DNA from: a virus
Reading direction: 5' to 3' (one strand)
IMG/VR virus record: IMGVR_UViG_3300046006_001819
Coordinates: 1 to 30,309 of that record
DNA length: 30,309 nt
The translations under genes were made by a program, and so were the position numbers. Below are positions 15,727 through 26,000 of the stretch, piece after piece. Position 1 is the first letter of the stretch; every line of letters begins with the position of its first letter. The notes beneath the pieces were generated by a model. That model worked only from the letters and a program-made list of their open reading frames with translations. It had not been told where the DNA came from and searched no databases.

Positions 15727-15751
15727 CACTAAATACATAAGATATTTAGTG
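15727..15751. promoter_or_regulatory. paired late-promoter-like motifs between gp26 and the tape-measure-like genes
   Basis: CACTAAATA (15727-15735) and TATTTAGTG (15743-15751) form a perfect 9-bp inverted repeat with a 7-base spacer. Each arm is a CTAAATA late-promoter-like motif, one per strand, facing each other: the plus copy serves the gene at 15790, the minus copy gp26. The two start sites would lie within each other's path, so the transcripts would overlap at their 5' ends. Confidence 0.6.
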
Positions 15752-15789
15752 GGCAAAAAAGTAGCTATTTAATTTTACCGGAACGTTTG

Positions 15790-18700
15790 ATGAACTCAGA
15801 ATTTACTCAGGAACTAGAAGAAGAATTTCGTGTTCTAGTTGAGCTACTATCTCAACATGCATCTGCCATGTCCGGCATGACAGCTTCTATGAATCAAATC
15901 ACCACCGTGGTTGTTAATGCTAACTCCTCTGTAACAGATTATAATAACTCGCAGAAAAATAACGTTGATGCTATCAAACAGAACAACGCCGGCTCTACTG
16001 CCCTTCAGAGATCAAATAAGAAATACAATGAAGTAGTAAATGAAGCTAGAGATAGCTTTATTAGAGCGGCAGATGTAGGTAAGAATGCTCTAATAGGTTT
16101 ATACAAAACTGCTATAAGCACACAAGAAGGCTTTGCAAAATACAATAGCACTATTAGCAAAGTCGGTGACATATCAGTTGAGCTGGGTAAAAACTTTGGA
16201 ATCTTAGGAACTGCTGCTGGATATCTTGTTAAAGGCTTTACTGTACTTCTAGAGTATCAAACCCAACAAGCCGATAACATACTAAAAGCGACGGATGAAG
16301 TCGCCCGAATGGGGGCAGCCGGCACTTTCACTGCAAAACAGATATTGGATATGGGGCATGGCGCTGGTCTGACCTCAATGGAACTGGAAAAGTTAACTGG
16401 GCCAATGAAGTCTGTCAGTGGTGGATTTGTTGCTTTAGGCGGGACTACATCTGAGGGAATTAAAAAATTCGGTGAGATGGTCGCTGTTAGTGAGGATGTT
16501 CGCAGAGAATTTAAACGACTTGGTATGGGAGACAAAGAACGTAATCAGACAATGGCTGATTTCGTTTCACTAATGAACAAGTCCGGTACAGCATTTTCCG
16601 GTGAGTTAAGTTCCGCCGGGGCAGTACAACAAGCGGCGCTGCAATACACGAGACAGATGTATGTATTAGCAGATGTTTCCGGGATGTCTGTTGAAGAAGC
16701 TAAGAAAAAATATGAAGCGCAAATGTCCACTTTGGAGACGGCTCTCTATCAAAACAAGATGGAACAGGACAGAATTGCTGCTCAAAAAGCATTTGACAAT
16801 GCTGATACCGCAGAAGAACGAGCAGCAGCAAGTGCTAAATTAGAAAAAATCAAAAAAGATAAAGCTGGTTACACCGCATTCAATAATGCGTTAATGCAAG
16901 CTGGGCTAGGACCTGAACAAGTCGCAGCCGCACAAAGACAATATTTTACTGGATACATAGACGGTACTAGCGCACAGTTTGCTCAGTGGGGAGTTGACCT
17001 TGATTCACTCATCACTAAAGCAAAATCAGGTGAATTGGATTCCGGCGAAGCTGCACAAGAAATAAAAACTGGGTTTCAAAGCACAGTTAACAATCTAGGG
17101 CAAACTACTATTGCACTAGACCAACAAACAGCTAAGAATATGGGATTGGGTGTCGATATGATTCGTCGCACAACCCAGCAGTCGGAAACCGATTATAAGA
17201 AACAACTACAAGATGCAGTTGGTAAAATTACTGGTAATCAATATGGTGTAGGTAAAGTAGCCGAAGATCCGGCACAAGAAGCTAGGAACGATCTCACTGA
17301 AGCTGAACGTGCTTTGCGTATAACGGCAGACTCATTTATTGCAGACTTAAACCCACTGTTAGGCAATACTGGTCTACTTAAAGGATTAGGTATTGCAGCC
17401 GCTGCCGCAACTGCAATATTCTTAGCAATTGCAGCATTTAAATTAGGCTCTGCTGGCGTAGGTCTAGTAAAGAAGATAGGTACTAGCCCCAGCTCCGGAG
17501 TCAAAGGAGCATCAAGAACTGAAATAGGATTGGCAGCAGCCAATCCAATCGAAAAAGCTGATGACGCTTCATTCGCTACTAAAGCAGTCAATGCAGAAGA
17601 TACTGCAACCAAAGGAATACAATTAGCATCTGAGCCAAAATCAAGTTTGGCTGCTAGATTCTTATTTTTCATTACTGAAGGGTTAGCAGGTTTTGGAGCA
17701 GTAGCAGTCCCAATGACAGTGGGTTCAGTAAAACTAGCAGCCGCAATAATTGCAGTGGGCGCCGCCGTCGCAGCAGCTAATGTAACAATAGGTAAAGTCA
17801 CAATACCATATATCGCTAAAGGTATGTCTAGATTTGAAAATCTAGATGGACCTAAGATACAACTTATGGGTCAAGCAATCGCTAAATTAGGACTTGCATT
17901 TGCTATTGGGTCAGGATCAAGCTTACTAGCCTCATTAGATTTCTTTAATGGAATAAAGGGCGGAGAAGATGCAATTGACGATATCAATAAGCGGGTCTTA
18001 AAGTTACAAGAAATAGAAATCAATAAGGATCAATTCGAAAACAATCTCGACGCATTAATAGAATTTTCTACAGCTATGTTCTTAGGTAAAGTTGCTAGCA
18101 TAAAACTGGCTGACGTTAATGCAGCTAGTAATATAGTTAAAGGTGTTTCTTCGTTCTTTGGTGTAAAACCTCCACTAAGCCAAGCAGTCTACTTCTCGCA
18201 CTTAGGTATGAACGTAAAAAGAACTAAGAACAATGCAGAATCATTTAAACTATTCTCCGAAGCAATGTCATCTTATAAGGGTATGGGCAGTGGACTAGAC
18301 TCTATCAGTAGTTCTTTGGGTGAAGCGTTATTCAAATATTTTAATGCTAAACCGCCACTAGAACAATTTGTTGAATTTTCTAATCGAACAATTGATGAAA
18401 AGAAAGTAGAGAATGATGCAACCGCATTTACCAACTTTGTTAATGCAATGGCTAGTTACCGACCAGGACCTGGGTTCTTAGACTCTATCAGTAGCTTACT
18501 TACCGGTGGCACCTCTTATTTTAACAAAGGCGGTCCAGTTTATAAATTTGAAGAATTTGCTAATAAGGACTTTGTAAAAGATAAAAAAACTGGTGAATTT
18601 GATACTGGACTGTTAGAACAGTATGCATCTGATGTTGGTACAGAAGCCTTTATTGGAGAGTCACCCGTTGCTCCTGTAATTGATGATATAGCTGATGCAG

Positions 18701-19473
18701 CCAGTAATGTAGTTGATGCAGGCAAGGATGCAGTGAATGCAGCAACCGGATTTTTAGGAGACCTGGTAGATTCTGCTATTCTAAGTTTAAAACCAAAAAA
18801 TGTAACTTTAGGACCTGCGGCTTTTTTCAATATTATAGATAAAAATATGCTAGGCAGGTTCTTCCTAGCAGCTAAAGATTTTGGTAAACCAATAACTATT
18901 GGCAGTGCTTATAGACCAGATTCTTATCAGGCTCAAATTTGGGTAAGAGGTACAATTCTAAAAGAAAAAGGCATTTATACTCCTGCCAGACCAAAAGATA
19001 CCACTACGATTACTTATAAAGGCAAGCAATATACTGTAGAAGGTTCAGGTAAAGGAAGCAGACACTTACGGGGTGAAGCTATAGATATGAGTACTGATAG
19101 GTCAGCATTTGATCCTTATCTATTAAAATACGGATTACATCGCCCCTATAAGAAAAAAGATGCTCCCCACGTTCAACTACAAGCTAAAGAAGGTGGAGTA
19201 TTCACTGGACCTGGTTCAGGTTACCCAGTAGAATTACATGGTTCAGAAATCATCGTCCCAATGAATCCTGATTCTGTTCTTATGAAACTATCTCAACTAG
19301 ATTCGGACAATCTAGATGAACAAGAACTAGAAGATATCCTAATGGGTAGACAGAACGATACCAGAAATTTTGAACTATACAGTCAGTTGATATCACAACT
19401 AGATCAGATATATTGGATGGTTGATAGTACTACTGATATTGATAAAAAGATGCTCAAAGAGCAACTTTACTAA
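15790..19473 (+). CDS. tape-measure-like tail protein, paralogue 1, with M15-type peptidase domain
   Basis: This 1227-aa protein is the first of three tandem siblings. Residues 1-75 form a coiled coil (TQELEEEFRVLVELLSQHAS); the shared core (about 100-500) contains GFAKYNSTI, GGTTSEGIKKFGEM and VRREFKRLGMGDKERNQ. DPAQEARNDL is at about 493. Hydrophobic segments lie near 530-556 and 646-668, and a repeated module of about 60 residues at 726-930. Residues 1017-1135 are a peptidase M15-type (VanY/endopeptidase-like) domain: SAYRPDSYQAQIW, SRHLRGEAID with zinc ligands His1092 and Asp1099, and His1127 in PHVQL. It would cut peptide cross-links in the cell wall. A GGVFTGPGSGYPVELHGSEI motif follows, common near the C-terminus of phage tape measures. 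ATG 15790 directly follows an in-frame TTG; the ribosome site is weak. Confidence 0.72.
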   Translation: MNSEFTQELEEEFRVLVELLSQHASAMSGMTASMNQITTVVVNANSSVTDYNNSQKNNVDAIKQNNAGSTALQRSNKKYNEVVNEARDSFIRAADVGKNALIGLYKTAISTQEGFAKYNSTISKVGDISVELGKNFGILGTAAGYLVKGFTVLLEYQTQQADNILKATDEVARMGAAGTFTAKQILDMGHGAGLTSMELEKLTGPMKSVSGGFVALGGTTSEGIKKFGEMVAVSEDVRREFKRLGMGDKERNQTMADFVSLMNKSGTAFSGELSSAGAVQQAALQYTRQMYVLADVSGMSVEEAKKKYEAQMSTLETALYQNKMEQDRIAAQKAFDNADTAEERAAASAKLEKIKKDKAGYTAFNNALMQAGLGPEQVAAAQRQYFTGYIDGTSAQFAQWGVDLDSLITKAKSGELDSGEAAQEIKTGFQSTVNNLGQTTIALDQQTAKNMGLGVDMIRRTTQQSETDYKKQLQDAVGKITGNQYGVGKVAEDPAQEARNDLTEAERALRITADSFIADLNPLLGNTGLLKGLGIAAAAATAIFLAIAAFKLGSAGVGLVKKIGTSPSSGVKGASRTEIGLAAANPIEKADDASFATKAVNAEDTATKGIQLASEPKSSLAARFLFFITEGLAGFGAVAVPMTVGSVKLAAAIIAVGAAVAAANVTIGKVTIPYIAKGMSRFENLDGPKIQLMGQAIAKLGLAFAIGSGSSLLASLDFFNGIKGGEDAIDDINKRVLKLQEIEINKDQFENNLDALIEFSTAMFLGKVASIKLADVNAASNIVKGVSSFFGVKPPLSQAVYFSHLGMNVKRTKNNAESFKLFSEAMSSYKGMGSGLDSISSSLGEALFKYFNAKPPLEQFVEFSNRTIDEKKVENDATAFTNFVNAMASYRPGPGFLDSISSLLTGGTSYFNKGGPVYKFEEFANKDFVKDKKTGEFDTGLLEQYASDVGTEAFIGESPVAPVIDDIADAASNVVDAGKDAVNAATGFLGDLVDSAILSLKPKNVTLGPAAFFNIIDKNMLGRFFLAAKDFGKPITIGSAYRPDSYQAQIWVRGTILKEKGIYTPARPKDTTTITYKGKQYTVEGSGKGSRHLRGEAIDMSTDRSAFDPYLLKYGLHRPYKKKDAPHVQLQAKEGGVFTGPGSGYPVELHGSEIIVPMNPDSVLMKLSQLDSDNLDEQELEDILMGRQNDTRNFELYSQLISQLDQIYWMVDSTTDIDKKMLKEQLY

Positions 19474-19475
19474 CG

Positions 19476-19482
19476 TTAAATA
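19476..19482 (+). promoter_or_regulatory. late-promoter-like motif before paralogue 2
   Basis: TTAAATACT lies in the 30-base gap between the first two tail paralogues, 21 bases before the ATG. It is a variant of the CTAAATA motif seen in the same place before paralogue 3 and gp20. Confidence 0.4.
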
Positions 19483-19503
19483 CTATTAAGTATTGGTAGG
19501 TAA

Positions 19504-22500
19504 ATGGATCCAGAAGTAACTAGAGAATTAGAAGAACAACTTCGAAATTTGAATGAGATGATGTCTCAGCAAACTGCCGCTTTGACTGGAATGGCTAGAG
19601 CAATAAATGATTCTAATCTAGCTGTAAAAAATGCAGGCAACTCTACCAATCAATTAACTAAAGCTCAAAAAGAAAATGAGCAAAGTTCTAACCAAAATGC
19701 AACTGCTACCACGGCACTTCAACGGTCAAACGAGAAGTACGGCGAGGTTATGCAGAACGTATCTGCTAATTTTTCCGCCGCATATAGTTCAAGCACTAAT
19801 GCATTAGGTAGTTTTGTACTATCAGTATTGGGCGCCCAAGAAGGCTTTGCAAAGTACAATTCTACTATTGGTGGGTTAGGCGATGCAGCATTTAGTGTTG
19901 GTAAAAGCTTTGGTATTTTTGGATTCATCATCGGTGGTCTATTTAAAGTAGGCTCAGAAGTATTACAGTACCAAACTCAACAAGCCGACGGTCTGCTTAA
20001 TGCTACTGATGCAATTTCCCGAATGGGAGCCGCAGGTACATTTTCAGTTGAGCAAGTTAGGCAGATGGGTAGAGGTGCAGGTCTCTCCTCACTAGAACTC
20101 GAAAAACTAACTAAGCCAATGCAATCAGTGGAAGGTGGTTTTGTTGCACTAGGCGGAACAACCTCAGAGGGAATTAAAAAATTCGGTGAAATGACTGCGG
20201 TCAGTGAAGATGTCCGTAGAGAATTCAAACGTCTTGGTATGGGAGACCAAGAAAGAAATCAGGCACTTGCTGATTTCGTAACGATGATGAACAAGTCTGG
20301 TACAGCAGTATCAGGCAATTTAGCAACACAAGGTGGATTGCAAAAAGCTGCTTTAGCATATACGAGAAATCTATATGAGTTAGCAGAAATGACCGGCAAG
20401 GATGTCGAAACTGCTAAAAAAGAACGTGAAACTCAAATGGCTACTATGGAGGTTGCGCTCCAAAAAAACAAATGGGAATCCGAAAGAATCAATGCGCAAA
20501 AGAGACTACAAAACGCAACAACCGAAGAAGAACGTGCCGCCGCTAGCGCCGACATTGAGCGCATAGCTAAAGAAGAAGCTGGCTTCGAACAATTTAATAA
20601 TGAACTAAAACAAGCTGGTCTAAACCAAGAACAAATCGTAGCTGCCCAAAATCAGTATCTAACTGGAACTATCAACAGAACAAGTTCTCAGTTTGCAATT
20701 TGGGGTGTCGATATGGAAGGCATGATCCAGAAATCTAAAGATAATACTTTACAAGCTGGTGAACTCGCACAGTCATTGAAAACTGGATTCCAAGACACGC
20801 TCAACACCTTTGGTCCCGCACTGGCACTAGCTCCCGAAGCAGCAGCAGCCGTCGGCGGAAACAATATAGAAATGATCGGAAGAACGACACAAATGTCGGA
20901 AACCGATTACCGCAACCAAGCAGCAGTAGCAAATGCTAATGTAGGAGCCAATCAAGCAGGAACAGGTGCCGCTGCATTAGATCCGGCACAAGAGGCCAGA
21001 AATGATCTCACTGAAGCTGAACGTTCGCTAAGATTAAAAATCGATGACTTGGCTGCTCAATTTAATCCTTTGTTAGGCAACATGGGTGGGTTAAAATTAT
21101 TAGCTGGAGCAGCATTGGCAGCCGGCGCAGTACTAGCAGTAATTGCCGCCGGAGCAGCCGGATCCGCAGTTTGGTCAGGTGGAAAGTCACTCATTCAAAA
21201 AGTCGGAGGATTGTTCGGCAAGGGCAAAACATCTGATGTAGCAGATAGTGGTTCTGCATTAGCGGATACCGGAAATGATAAAGCAGCGCAAGACTTGCAA
21301 AAGGTTGCCGGTGGTTCTTCGATTGAAGTGTTCTTGCGTGGAATTACTGATGGATTTTCAGCCGCAGGTAAACAATCCGGCAACGTAATCAAAGGCGGTG
21401 CCGCATTAGCAGCTTCTATAGTTGCAATTGGGGGAGGTGTTGCCGGAGCAACTTGGATATTAGGCAAGTCATTGCCGACTCTTGCTGAAGGACTAACAAC
21501 ATTCAATGAAGTTGATGGTGAAAATCTAAAGCCAGTAGGGTTAGGTATGGCAGGTCTTGGTGCTGGTCTGCTAGCAATGGGTGGCAGTAAAGTATTAGGC
21601 TCAATCGGCAATCTAGTTAACTTCTTTACAGAAGAAAAAGATCCACTGGATACAGTTACATCACAAATTCTAAAAATGCAGAGTTTGGTATTTTCTAAAG
21701 CAATGGCTAAAGTATCTGCTTTGGGTGCAGTGTCCGGCATAGGCTCTATGGTGCAGGGCATGACTGAAGGCATTACTGCATTCTTTGGCGGCGACCCTCC
21801 TTATCAAGACGTTGTTGACTTTTCTCACTTAGACATTGATGCAAAGAAAACTAAAAACAACGCCACTGCATTCAAACTGTTTTCAGAAGCGTTGTCTTCT
21901 TACGAAGGGTTAGGCAGTGGATTGGGCGCAATTAGTACTGCTTTGGCAGACTCAACGGCCAAGTTCTTTGGAGTCAAGCCTCCCTTAGAAAAATTTGTAT
22001 ATTTTTCTCATTTAAACATTAATCCTAAAAAGGCAGATATAAACTCTAAAGCATTCGTTGCATTTTCAAATGCAATGGCTTCATACAAGGGCGGTCCTGG
22101 ACTAATTGATACTATAAGTACCTTAGCAGGCGCAGCATTTGGCAGCTTATTTGGTTTAGATGGTCCTATCGAAGCCTTTGGTAAATTTGCTAATAAAGAC
22201 TTTGGACCAAATGCAGCCGCAAATGCAAATGCATTTTTGAAATACGCACAAGGCGTAGGTTTAGCACGCCAAACAAATAAAGCCGCCGAAGCCGCAGCCG
22301 CAGCGCCCGCTGCAGCCGCAGCGCCCGCTAGCCCAGCATCTTCGACATCCGCACCAGCAGCAGCCCCGGCAGCAGCTTCGGCAGCAGCACCGAGCGCCGG
22401 ATCAGCACAGTCTACTCCAGCACCTGCTAAAGCACCAGCTGTGCAGCCCTCGGCTGCACAACCTGCAAGCAGTGCATCTTCGTCACCCGCACTTGAGAGT

Positions 22501-23043
22501 GATGAGAGTAATCAAATCAGTACAGGTAGTGAAAGCTCTGGAACTGAAAAGTACACAATTAACGGACGAGTAGTAGGTAAAAAAGAGTATGATGTTTTTA
22601 TGTCTGCTCATCCGGAACTCAGTAAACTTTCCCGTTCTGAATCGAGTGATTTAAGTGCATTGCTTGGCGGAACCGGTAAAATTAATCCGGAAATGGCAGC
22701 TAAGATACAAATGTTAGGGATAAACGTTGACAGTCTAAACCAGCTTGCCTCTACACAATCAGGGTTAGCTGATGTTAAAATGCCAGGGAGTGAAATCAAA
22801 GCTCCGCTAAACACTAATTCAATTCTTATGAAATTAGCTAAAACAACCGAAGAAGAAATGAAAGCTACTGCAAAAACAGCTAATGCATCTAAAGCTAAAC
22901 CCGCTGCCACTACACCTTCAGAACAGGGTGCAATGAACTTAGAATTGTATAGTATGATAACTGGTAAGGTTTCGAAAATGCTTGATATCTTAGAAAATAC
23001 TAATAGTACTACCGACAAGAGACTTAAGGTTGCTAGAGCCTAA
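19504..23043 (+). CDS. tape-measure-like tail protein, paralogue 2, without recognisable hydrolase domain
   Basis: This 1179-aa sibling aligns with paralogue 1 from end to end of the core: VTRELEEQLRNLNEMMSQQT coiled coil, GFAKYNSTI, GGTTSEGIKKFGEM, EFKRLGMGDQERNQ, YTRNLYELAE and DPAQEARNDLTEAER (about 494). The repeated module (about 711-923) is present, but its first copy seems shortened compared with paralogue 3: QILKMQSLVFSKAMAKVSAL lacks the IDPKRVEDNSEAL part. The hydrolase region is replaced by an Ala/Pro/Ser linker (about 927-1000), then a small domain (KYTINGRVVGKKEYDVFMSA) and the family C-terminal tail (NSILMKLAK, ELYSMITGKVSKMLDILENT). The GGVFTGP..GYP motif is reduced to PGSEIKAPLN. 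A structural rather than enzymatic sibling is the simplest reading. Confidence 0.7.
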   Translation: MDPEVTRELEEQLRNLNEMMSQQTAALTGMARAINDSNLAVKNAGNSTNQLTKAQKENEQSSNQNATATTALQRSNEKYGEVMQNVSANFSAAYSSSTNALGSFVLSVLGAQEGFAKYNSTIGGLGDAAFSVGKSFGIFGFIIGGLFKVGSEVLQYQTQQADGLLNATDAISRMGAAGTFSVEQVRQMGRGAGLSSLELEKLTKPMQSVEGGFVALGGTTSEGIKKFGEMTAVSEDVRREFKRLGMGDQERNQALADFVTMMNKSGTAVSGNLATQGGLQKAALAYTRNLYELAEMTGKDVETAKKERETQMATMEVALQKNKWESERINAQKRLQNATTEEERAAASADIERIAKEEAGFEQFNNELKQAGLNQEQIVAAQNQYLTGTINRTSSQFAIWGVDMEGMIQKSKDNTLQAGELAQSLKTGFQDTLNTFGPALALAPEAAAAVGGNNIEMIGRTTQMSETDYRNQAAVANANVGANQAGTGAAALDPAQEARNDLTEAERSLRLKIDDLAAQFNPLLGNMGGLKLLAGAALAAGAVLAVIAAGAAGSAVWSGGKSLIQKVGGLFGKGKTSDVADSGSALADTGNDKAAQDLQKVAGGSSIEVFLRGITDGFSAAGKQSGNVIKGGAALAASIVAIGGGVAGATWILGKSLPTLAEGLTTFNEVDGENLKPVGLGMAGLGAGLLAMGGSKVLGSIGNLVNFFTEEKDPLDTVTSQILKMQSLVFSKAMAKVSALGAVSGIGSMVQGMTEGITAFFGGDPPYQDVVDFSHLDIDAKKTKNNATAFKLFSEALSSYEGLGSGLGAISTALADSTAKFFGVKPPLEKFVYFSHLNINPKKADINSKAFVAFSNAMASYKGGPGLIDTISTLAGAAFGSLFGLDGPIEAFGKFANKDFGPNAAANANAFLKYAQGVGLARQTNKAAEAAAAAPAAAAAPASPASSTSAPAAAPAAASAAAPSAGSAQSTPAPAKAPAVQPSAAQPASSASSSPALESDESNQISTGSESSGTEKYTINGRVVGKKEYDVFMSAHPELSKLSRSESSDLSALLGGTGKINPEMAAKIQMLGINVDSLNQLASTQSGLADVKMPGSEIKAPLNTNSILMKLAKTTEEEMKATAKTANASKAKPAATTPSEQGAMNLELYSMITGKVSKMLDILENTNSTTDKRLKVARA
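22284..22500 (+). repeat. Ala/Pro-coding low-complexity repeat tract
   Basis: Irregular GCN/CCN repeats, including two copies of gccgcagcgcccgct (near 22299 and 22314), encode an Ala/Pro/Ser linker in paralogue 2. The siblings do not share it. It sits where paralogues 1 and 3 carry their hydrolase domains. Confidence 0.7.
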
Positions 23044-23048
23044 ACTTA

Positions 23049-23055
23049 CTAAATA
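23049..23055 (+). promoter_or_regulatory. late-promoter-like motif before paralogue 3
   Basis: CTAAATA followed by AAAC begins five bases after the paralogue 2 stop and ends 16 bases before the next ATG. It is identical to the motifs at 15729 and 26848. Confidence 0.5.
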
Positions 23056-23071
23056 AAACGAGAGCGTTACA

Positions 23072-26000
23072 ATGGATCCAGATGTAGTAAAAGAACTTAA
23101 CGAACAGATAAGGCAGCTAAATGAAATGCTATCGCAGCAAGCTACCGCTATGTCTGGTTTGGCAAGTTCCATGACATCGGTAGCTCCTGCAATGAAAAAT
23201 GCAGCGGATGCAACTTCAAAAAGCACTACCTCTCAAAATAATAATACGCAGTCAATTAATAAACTTGGTGGTTCTGTAACTAAACTAGACGAAATACAGA
23301 AAAAGTCAAGTCAAAATATGAATGACGCTGCAAAACACTTTGCAGCAGCAGCACATTCTTCCGGACAAGCTCTTAGAAGTTTTAAAGACAAACTATTAAG
23401 TGCTGAAGAAGGATTCGGGAAATACGGCGACGCCATCACTAAGATGGGCGATTCAGCGTTTGAATTAGGCAAGAGTTTTGGAGTTTTAGGAACCCTCTTT
23501 GGAGGAGCATTAAAAGTTGGCTCAATCGTCCTAGACTATCAATCTAAACAAGCAGATGCATTATTCAGTGCAACTGATGAGATTTCTAGATTAGGCGCAG
23601 CCGGAACGTTTACCGTCGAAGAAATTCGAAAAATGGGAGCCGGCGCAGGATTAGCATCAGCCGAATTAGAGAAGCTCATAAATCCAATGAAGTCTGTACA
23701 AGGGGGCTTTGCTGGATTAGGGGGTTCTCAGTCTGAGGGTATCAAAAAGTTTGGTCAACTTGCGGCTGTTAGCGAAGGTACACGTAGAGAATTCAAGCGT
23801 CTCGGTATGGGAGACCAAGAAAGAAACCAAGCTCTAGCTGACTACATCAGTATGATGAATAAATCCGGTGCTGCATTCTCCGGCAATTTAAAAACACAGA
23901 GTGGCTTACAAAAAGCAGCATTAAACTATACTAGAAACCTATACGAATTAGCTGAGATAACAGGTAAAGATACAGCAACAGTAGCCAAAGAACGTGAAAC
24001 TCTTATGGCTTCTATGGAAGTTGCACTCCAACAGAACAAGTGGGAGGAAGAACGCAAAGCTGCAAATACGAGACTAAGAGAAGCCAAAACTGACAGTGAA
24101 AAACGGGCAGCACAAGCAGACCTTGACCGAATTGACCGTGAGAAAGCAGGGTTCGAACAGTTTAATAATGAATTGCAACAATCCGCACTAAGCGCAGAAA
24201 TGAAAGCTGCCGCCCAACAGCAATTCTTGACTGGCGTCACCTCTGCTCAAAGTGCCAAATTCAAGATGTACGGTGTTGATTTAGATAAATCAATTGCCGC
24301 AGCAAAAAATAATACGCTACAAAAAGGTTCATTAGCTCAAGACATTAAAATTGGAATGCAAAAGACCTTAGACAACCTTGACCAACGCACGGTCGGGATG
24401 TCAGAAGATTTACAAAAAGCATACGGATACGACCAAGAAACTATTGCTAAGCTAAACCAGCAAATGAAATATGATTTGCGAACTGAGGCGGGTCGCGCCG
24501 CAGCAGCGGTTAAGGCCAACCAAGCAGGAACAGGGGTAGCTGCGACAGACCCTGCTCAGGAAATGCGCAATGACTTAGTTGAAGCAGAGCGTAAGGCTAA
24601 GTTAGTAGTAGATGAACTTGCTGCATCGATGAATCCGTTCTTAGGTAATATGGGAATGCTTAAAGCGTTTGGTGGACTTGCTGCACTGGCGGCTGCTGGA
24701 TTAGCAACAGTAGTGGCAGCTAAAGGTTTGTCAGGTCTGCTTTCATTCTTTAAGAAAGGTGATGCAGCAGCTATTCCCGGCGCCGCAGCTACTCCGGGCG
24801 CTGCACCATCAGCTACTCCAAGTGCAGCGCCAGTACGCATCCAAGAAGACCAGCTTCTAGATAAAAACGGTAAACCATTAAGGGGCGCAGCTAGAGACGC
24901 TAGGATGTGGAAACTAGCCGGAGATAAAGGCGCAACAGTTGAACCTGCAAAGAAGGGTATAGGCGGTGCAATTAAAGGCATTGCAAAATCACTATCTGAT
25001 GCAGGGGCAGCAGCACCCGGAGTAATAAAGGGAGCAGGCGCATTAGCAGTAGCTATTACTGAGTTCGGTGCAGGTATAGCCGGCGCAGTTTGGATTTTTA
25101 GTAAAGCTCTGCCTTCATTCGCTGATGGACTCAAATCATTCAAAGAAGTCGATCCCATGAATCTACTTGGTGTAGGCTTAGGTATGGCAGGGCTTGGCGT
25201 TGGTATACTGGCAATGGGCGCAGGAACAGTAGCCTCTGCAATTGGAAGCTTAGCAAAACTACTTACTGGCGGAAAAGATCCGTTCGAAGACATTTCACAT
25301 ATGCTGTTCACTATGTCAATTCTTGACATTGACCCTAAACGAGTTGAGGATAATAGTGAGGCGCTAATATCATTTGCTAAAGCAATGGCTGCAATATCAG
25401 GTTTAGGCGCACTTAGTGGAATCGGTAACGCAATTAAGGGGGTATCCGAATCATTCGGATCATTGTTTGGATCACAAACACCTCTAGAACAGTTAGTAGA
25501 ATTCTCTGAGTTATCAATTGACGCAAAACAAACAAAGAATAATGCACTTGCATTTAAATATTTTGCTGAAGCTATGGCATCATATGAAGGATTAGGCAGT
25601 GATGTCGGTGCAATTGGATCTGTTTTAGCCGACGCTACAGCAAAGTTTTTCGATGTTAAGCCGCCATTAGAGCAAGCTGTATATTTTTCTCATTTGGATA
25701 TTAACAAAAAGAAAACGGAAATTAATGCTAAATCATTCGTACTATTTTCAGAAGCAATGTCCTCTTATAAAGGAGGTCCAGGATTACTAGATGCAGTCAG
25801 TACTATAGCCGGCGCTGCCCTGTATAAGTTATTCCAGCGTGAGGGACCAATGGAAAGCTTTAAGCGTTTCACTGAAATGAAGTTCGGTGAAAATGCTCTG
25901 AAAAACTCAACTGCATTTTTTAACTTTGCAAAAGGTATAGCAATTCTGTCATCAACCGGACCCGGTCTATTAGATACCGCAATCAGTGCAGGCGCCAATA

